35,145 nucleotides of DNA from Hyphomicrobiales bacterium (GTDB taxonomy: Bacteria; Pseudomonadota; Alphaproteobacteria; Rhizobiales; Beijerinckiaceae). The stretch covers positions 1-35,145 of the forward strand of contig JANYIH010000136.1 of assembly GCA_025358745.1 (NCBI GenBank). The letters are read 5' to 3'. Below are positions 31,464 through 35,145 of this stretch, piece after piece. The notes below the pieces were generated by a model. That model saw only the letters and a program-made list of their open reading frames with translations. It was not told the origin of the DNA and made no database searches. Each line of letters starts with the position of its first letter. The first letter of the stretch is position 1. Made by a program: the position numbers and the translations under genes.

Positions 31464-33101
31464 TTGAGCGCGGGGCGCGAAATCGTCGTCTGGACGCTGG
31501 TCGTGGCGCTCGGCGCGCTGGCGACGCTTCAGGTGCGCCGCTTCAATTCCGCCTTCGCCGTCTCCAAGCCTTACAGCCAGCCGCGCGGCGGGCCGAATGT
31601 GGCCGAACTTGTCGCCCGCGCGCGCATCGGCTCCAGCTCGCTGGGGCCGGAGACGCAACGCGCCCTCTCGCTCGCCACGCGGCTCACGGGCGCCGCGCCC
31701 GCGCCGGCGATCGCGCGCAAGGCAGACTATGTCGCCCCGCGCACGGTCGACAAAGCCCTCGTCATCGCCTCGATCTCGGCCCCCAACGGCGCGGCGCGGG
31801 CCTTGCGCGCGGCGATGGAGAAACACGCTCCCCGTGCGCCGCGCGCCGCGACCGCGCTGGCCGCGCTCACCGCCGCCACGGGCTCCATGCGGGCCTCGTC
31901 GGGCGAAATCAGCGCCTATGGCGAATTGGCGCCGACCTGGTTTTCCGACCGCCGTCTCACCATCCTGCAACTCGGCGACAGCCACACCGCGGCCGATTTC
32001 TTCTCCGGCCGCGTGCGCGAACGGTTGCAGCAGGCGTTCGGCGAGGGCGGCGACGCGTTTCTGGCGCCGGGCAAACCCCATGTCGGCGTGCGCTCGGCGC
32101 TGTTTTCGACCGACACCGCGGGCGATTGGAGCTACGAGGCGCTGCAACGCAATTCGGACGACCGCAAGCGGCTGCATCTCTCCGGCTTCACCGCCGTCGC
32201 CCGCCACGCGGCCTCGACCATGACGCTGACGGCGCGTAACGGCCGCGTCTACGACCATGCCGACGTCTCCTTTCTCAAGCAGCCGGGCGGCGGCAAGGCG
32301 CAGGTGCTGCTCGACGGCGCTTCGGCCGGCGAGGTCGATCTCGACGGCGCCGCCGGCGCGGAAGTGACGTTCGACGCGCGGCCCCGGGTTGGCCAGGGCT
32401 TTCGCGAGTTGCAGGTGCGCACCCTCGACGGCGATCCCGTCGCCGTGACCGGGGTCGAGGTCGGCCGCGAAGGCGACGGCGTGTCCTATCTCAGCATCGG
32501 CTATCCCGGCGCGACCGTGCAATTGCTGCAACGGCTCGACAGCGGCAATTTCGCTGTGGACATCCGCCGCCTGGAGCCCGACATCATCGTGCTCGCCTTC
32601 GGCACCAACGAGGGCTTCAACGACAATCTCGACCTCGCCGGCTACGTCCAGCAATACGAGCAGATCGTGCGCCGGTTGCAGGCGATCCGCCCGGGCCTGA
32701 AAATCGTGATGGTCGGTCCCGCCGACGCCGCGCGGCCCGCCGGCGGTTGCCACGCCGCCGGGGTCGGCCAGCGCTGCACGCCCTCGGGCGAGGTTCAGAC
32801 CGCCTCGATCGAGTCGAGCGGCAATTGCCGCTTGCCGATCCCGCCCAAACTCAACGCGGTGCGCGAGGCGCAGCGCAAGCTCGCCGGCAAGCTCGGCGCG
32901 GCGTTCTGGGATTGGTCGACCGTGCAGGGCGGGGTGTGCGGCGCGCAGGCCTGGGCCGCCGCCAATCCTCCGCTGATGGCGCACGATTACGTGCATATGA
33001 CCCTTGAGGGCTATAAACAGAGCGCCGACCGATTCGCGGACTTCCTCATCCCGCTGATCGAAGGAAGACCGGCCGCGACGCATGTTGTTTCCAACAATTG
33101 A
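31464..33101 (+). CDS. Anchored SGNH protein with inserted beta domain (Ape1-like)
   Basis: A 545-aa protein with an N-terminal membrane anchor (EIVVWTLVVALGALATLQVR) and a linker of ~140 residues. The SGNH blocks are LQLGDSHTAADFFSG (Ser173), LAFGTNEGFND and AHDYVHMTLEGYKQS (Asp508-x-x-His511). Between the first and second blocks lie ~200 residues that look beta-rich (TMTLTARNGRVYDHADVSFL, QVLLDGASAGEVDLDGAAGA), like the CBM-type insert of peptidoglycan O-acetylesterase Ape1, whose GDSHTAAD-type start it shares. Four cysteines before the last block may form disulphides. TTG start follows AGGTGA. The last 20 bases overlap the MBOAT gene. Confidence 0.85.
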   Translation: MSAGREIVVWTLVVALGALATLQVRRFNSAFAVSKPYSQPRGGPNVAELVARARIGSSSLGPETQRALSLATRLTGAAPAPAIARKADYVAPRTVDKALVIASISAPNGAARALRAAMEKHAPRAPRAATALAALTAATGSMRASSGEISAYGELAPTWFSDRRLTILQLGDSHTAADFFSGRVRERLQQAFGEGGDAFLAPGKPHVGVRSALFSTDTAGDWSYEALQRNSDDRKRLHLSGFTAVARHAASTMTLTARNGRVYDHADVSFLKQPGGGKAQVLLDGASAGEVDLDGAAGAEVTFDARPRVGQGFRELQVRTLDGDPVAVTGVEVGREGDGVSYLSIGYPGATVQLLQRLDSGNFAVDIRRLEPDIIVLAFGTNEGFNDNLDLAGYVQQYEQIVRRLQAIRPGLKIVMVGPADAARPAGGCHAAGVGQRCTPSGEVQTASIESSGNCRLPIPPKLNAVREAQRKLAGKLGAAFWDWSTVQGGVCGAQAWAAANPPLMAHDYVHMTLEGYKQSADRFADFLIPLIEGRPAATHVVSNN

Positions 33102-34494
33102 ATTCGGCCTGTTCTTCGCATTCGCGCTCGCGCTGGTCTGGAGTCTCAACGCCCATAATCTTCTGAAGAAATGGGTGCTGCTGGCCCTAAGCCTGTACTT
33201 CTACGCCACCTGGGACTGGCGCTTTCTGCTGCTGCTGCTGGCGAGCGGTGCGATCAGCTATCTCGTCGGCCTCTATGTCGAAGGCGACCGGCCCTACCGC
33301 AAGGCCGTGCTGGGCTTGGGCGTGGCGCTCGATCTGGCCCTGCTCGGCTATTTCAAATATCTCGATTTCTTCATCGCCCAGGCGTTGACGCTGGCGCATC
33401 AATTCGGTTTCGATCCGCCGTTAGCCTTCGTCAATGTGACGCTTCCCGTCGCGATCTCGTTCCTCACCTTCCACGCCATTTCCTACGCCGTCGACGTCTA
33501 TCGCGGCCGGTTGAAAGCGTCGCGCTCGCCGCTCGACATCCTGCTCTACATTTCGTTCTTCCCGCATCTGGTCGCCGGCCCGATCGTGCGCGCGCACGAG
33601 TTTCTGCCCCAGCTTGCCAGCGCCCGGCGAGCGGAGGATTTCGGCTTCGGCGAGAACTTGGCTCTCATTCTCGGCGGCCTGCTGAAGAAGATGGTGATCG
33701 CCAATTATCTCGCGGTGCGTTTCGTCGATCCCGTCTTCACCGACCCCTCGCAATTCTCGCGGTTCGATCTGGTGATGGCGGTCTATGCCTATGCGATCCA
33801 GATCTACGCCGACTTTTCCGCTTACACCGACATCGCCATCGGCGTCGCCGCGCTGCTCGGCTACCGCTTTCCGCAGAACTTCAACCAACCCTATCGCGCG
33901 CTCGGCATCGGCGATTTCTGGCGACGCTGGCACATGACGCTGTCGGCGTGGCTGCGCGACTATCTCTACATCGCGCTCGGCGGCAACCGCCACGGTTCGC
34001 TGATCACCACGCGCAACCTGCTGCTGACCATGCTGCTCGGCGGCCTCTGGCACGGCGCCAACTGGACCTTTCTCATTTGGGGCGCGCTGCACGGGGCCGC
34101 GCTCGTCGTCGATCACGCCTATCGCCGCAGCGCGTTCTACAAAGACGTCGGCCAAAAGCCCTGGGTGGCGGTGCTGGATTGGGCGGCGACGTTCCATTTC
34201 GTCTGCTTCTGCTGGCTGTTCTTCCGTGCCCCCTCGCTCGACGCGGCGACGCAATATTTGCAAGGCATCGTCGCCGACAACGGCGCGGCCAGCACCATGC
34301 CCGCAATTGTCTGGCCGCTGCTCGCCGTGGGCGCGCTGACCCAGTTCGTGCCGCCGGACTCGCGATTTCGCCTGGGCGAATGGCTCGACGCGCGTGGGCA
34401 GGCGGCTCAGATCGGCTTCGGCGTCGTGGCGCTTTACCTCATCGTCGTGATGGCGCCGTCGGCGTCGGCGCCGTTCATCTATTTCCAGTTCTAG
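33082..34494 (+). CDS. AlgI-like MBOAT O-acyltransferase
   Basis: A 470-aa polytopic protein of the MBOAT family, the AlgI/PatA group that passes acetyl groups from a cytoplasmic donor to periplasmic SGNH partners for O-acetylation of a polymer. Conserved stretches: FYATWDWRFLLLLL, LPVAISFLTFHAISYAVDVY, SFFPHLVAGPIVRAHEFLPQ, YADFSAYTDIAIGVAALLGY, NFNQPYRALGIGDFWRRWHM and LLGGLWHGANWTFLIWG with the catalytic His324. About ten to eleven hydrophobic segments. It overlaps the anchored SGNH gene by 20 bases, strongly supporting joint function. The polymer is unknown; peptidoglycan or an exopolysaccharide such as that made by the GT2 enzyme are possibilities. Confidence 0.93.
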   Translation: MLFPTIEFGLFFAFALALVWSLNAHNLLKKWVLLALSLYFYATWDWRFLLLLLASGAISYLVGLYVEGDRPYRKAVLGLGVALDLALLGYFKYLDFFIAQALTLAHQFGFDPPLAFVNVTLPVAISFLTFHAISYAVDVYRGRLKASRSPLDILLYISFFPHLVAGPIVRAHEFLPQLASARRAEDFGFGENLALILGGLLKKMVIANYLAVRFVDPVFTDPSQFSRFDLVMAVYAYAIQIYADFSAYTDIAIGVAALLGYRFPQNFNQPYRALGIGDFWRRWHMTLSAWLRDYLYIALGGNRHGSLITTRNLLLTMLLGGLWHGANWTFLIWGALHGAALVVDHAYRRSAFYKDVGQKPWVAVLDWAATFHFVCFCWLFFRAPSLDAATQYLQGIVADNGAASTMPAIVWPLLAVGALTQFVPPDSRFRLGEWLDARGQAAQIGFGVVALYLIVVMAPSASAPFIYFQF

Positions 34495-34499
34495 CGCCC

Positions 34500-34733
34500 A
34501 TGACCCCCCTGCTTCGTCGCCTCCTCGCCGTCTACGCCATTCTAGCGGTCGGCGTGTTCGCCTTTCCCGCGGGGTTGGTGAGTTGGCTCGACGACCATAA
34601 CAGATCGGGCTGGCTGACCGCACCGCTCGCTCTCATGCGCGGCGTGGACGCGGCCTCGGCCGGCGTTGGCGTCAAGCCGGTCGGGCAGCGGTTGCGCAAG
34701 GCGTTCGCGCGCGCAATAGGCGAGGTGGAGTAG
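34500..34733 (+). CDS. Small membrane protein of the acyltransferase operon
   Basis: A 77-aa protein with one hydrophobic N-terminal segment (LLRRLLAVYAILAVGVFAFP) and then a short periplasmic-looking or amphipathic part (GLVSWLDDHNRSGWLTAPLA). No family recognised. It starts 6 bases after the MBOAT stop, shares the operon's codon use, and likely is the last gene. It could be a structural subunit of the membrane acyltransferase complex; that is inference from position and size alone. Confidence 0.65.
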   Translation: MTPLLRRLLAVYAILAVGVFAFPAGLVSWLDDHNRSGWLTAPLALMRGVDAASAGVGVKPVGQRLRKAFARAIGEVE

Positions 34734-34785
34734 GCGCACAAAAGGGTTGGAAGACGTTCCCCGGCATTTCCTGGGAATTGTCGCA

Positions 34786-35106
34786 TCACTTCCTTCCGCC
34801 AAGAATCGCGGCGATCACCCTGGGTTTGCGGCGGCCGTGAAGCAAAGCGAGCACGACAAGGGGCTTTTCCGCGCGCGCGTAGGCGATAAGGCGGTCGCGC
34901 GCCGGCTGAAAACGCAGCGGCCGCGAGGTCAGAACCGGGCGCTGATGACCCTGGTGTGGAAAAGAAACGAGCCTGCGGATGGCGTCGAGGATATCTTCGC
35001 GAACACGCCTGGCCGCAAGAGGATTGTCCTTGGCGTTGAATTCCCAGATGTCGGTGATGTCGGCGGCTGCGCCAGGGTGAAGTTCAAACCCCTGATCCGC
35101 CGTCAT
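34786..35106 (-). CDS. ParE/RelE-superfamily toxin
   Basis: A 106-aa protein with the ParE-type pattern: FELHPGAAADITDIWEFNAK, DNPLAARRVREDILDAIRRL, FPHQGHQRPVL and DRLIAYARAEKPLVVLALLH followed by GRRKPRVIAAIL. ParE toxins poison DNA gyrase; RelE relatives cleave mRNA, and sequence alone does not separate them, although the helix-loop layout favours ParE. The ATG overlaps the stop of an upstream minus-strand frame in ATGA, the normal antitoxin-toxin coupling. It converges on the acyltransferase operon. Confidence 0.85.
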   Translation of the reverse strand: MTADQGFELHPGAAADITDIWEFNAKDNPLAARRVREDILDAIRRLVSFPHQGHQRPVLTSRPLRFQPARDRLIAYARAEKPLVVLALLHGRRKPRVIAAILGGRK

Positions 35107-35145
35107 TTCAGCGGGCGTTGCCGGAGGAGTTCGTCCTCGCGCGCT
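35103..35145 (-). CDS. Antitoxin, C-terminal end only (cut by window edge)
   Basis: Only 13 codons and the stop are inside the window; they read AREDELLRQRPLK. The stop overlaps the toxin ATG by 4 bases (ATGA), and the charged ending is as expected for ParD/CopG-type antitoxins. The identity rests on position and this short tail, so it is tentative. Confidence 0.5.
   Translation of the reverse strand, partial: AREDELLRQRPLK

Noticed and set aside
31452-33149. 565-codon minus-strand open frame opposite the anchored SGNH gene
   Set aside because: No motifs and low-complexity Arg/Ala/Gly composition; the plus strand has all SGNH blocks.
34740-34785. TTCCC/GGGAA inverted repeat between the small membrane protein and the toxin gene
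   Set aside because: Stem is only five bases with a long loop and no T-run; not convincing as a terminator.
1-35145. tRNA genes, CRISPR arrays, insertion sequences or prophage
   Set aside because: No T-loop/acceptor patterns, no regularly spaced long repeats and no transposase, integrase or phage structural gene were recognised.

Overview
The window reads as a chromosomal segment of a GC-rich alphaproteobacterium, most likely a Rhizobiales (Hyphomicrobiales) member near Methylocystaceae/Beijerinckiaceae. The signs are very high third-position GC, frequent TTG/GTG starts, typical alphaproteobacterial blocks (cvpA-purF, folE-hisI with an IscU-like gene and yidD, mutY facing DUF721), a rhizobial-type porin, and a CATTGCGAGCGAAGCGAAGC-type intergenic repeat. 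The family placement is inferred. No tRNA, rRNA, CRISPR array, transposase or prophage was recognised.

Layout. 1-5.6 kb: cvpA-purF, a small unknown ORF, a membrane GGDEF protein, then a translationally coupled acetamidase/formamidase and TetR regulator. 5.7-8.4 kb: an exported YVTN-type beta-propeller and a peptidoglycan-binding-domain protein with an unrecognised C-terminus. 8.5-10.4 kb (minus): a membrane GT2 glycosyltransferase with an N-terminal region resembling the GspE/MshE N domain, ending in a clear terminator. 10.5-16.1 kb (minus): a tightly packed four-gene operon of AlgX/AlgJ-like SGNH protein, circularly permuted ATP-grasp/alpha-E fusion, transglutaminase and PLP-dependent dehydratase-like enzyme. 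Divergent from it is a WcbI-like/TPR protein whose expected GNCQ cysteine is an arginine.

17.7-21.2 kb: dapF coupled to a DUF1624 acyltransferase-like membrane protein, a REP-like repeat, then DUF721 and mutY with overlapping divergent 5' ends. 21.2-24.5 kb: a PepSY protein, OmpR-type regulator and histidine kinase operon, divergent from an exported trypsin-like protease. Their shared 135-bp promoter region holds four 17-bp tandem direct repeats. 24.9-26.4 kb: a porin preceded by about 350 bp of non-coding DNA (with a PHO-box-like direct repeat) and followed by a strong terminator.

26.5-29.1 kb (minus): folE-hisI-patatin-cysteine-cluster protein. 29.2-29.9 kb (plus): IscU-like scaffold and yidD. 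29.99-34.7 kb: three consecutive exported or anchored SGNH proteins, an AlgI-like MBOAT acyltransferase and a small membrane protein, probably one O-acylation operon. The right edge holds a ParE-type toxin and the last codons of its likely antitoxin.

The recurring theme is envelope and polymer modification: two separate SGNH loci, an MBOAT, a WcbI-like protein, a DUF1624 protein, a GT2 synthase and a GGDEF protein. The most promising candidate for an under-described system is the 10.5-17.7 kb divergent locus. It combines a peptide-ligase module (ATP-grasp/alpha-E/transglutaminase) with two acyl-transfer-type proteins that both appear cytoplasmic.
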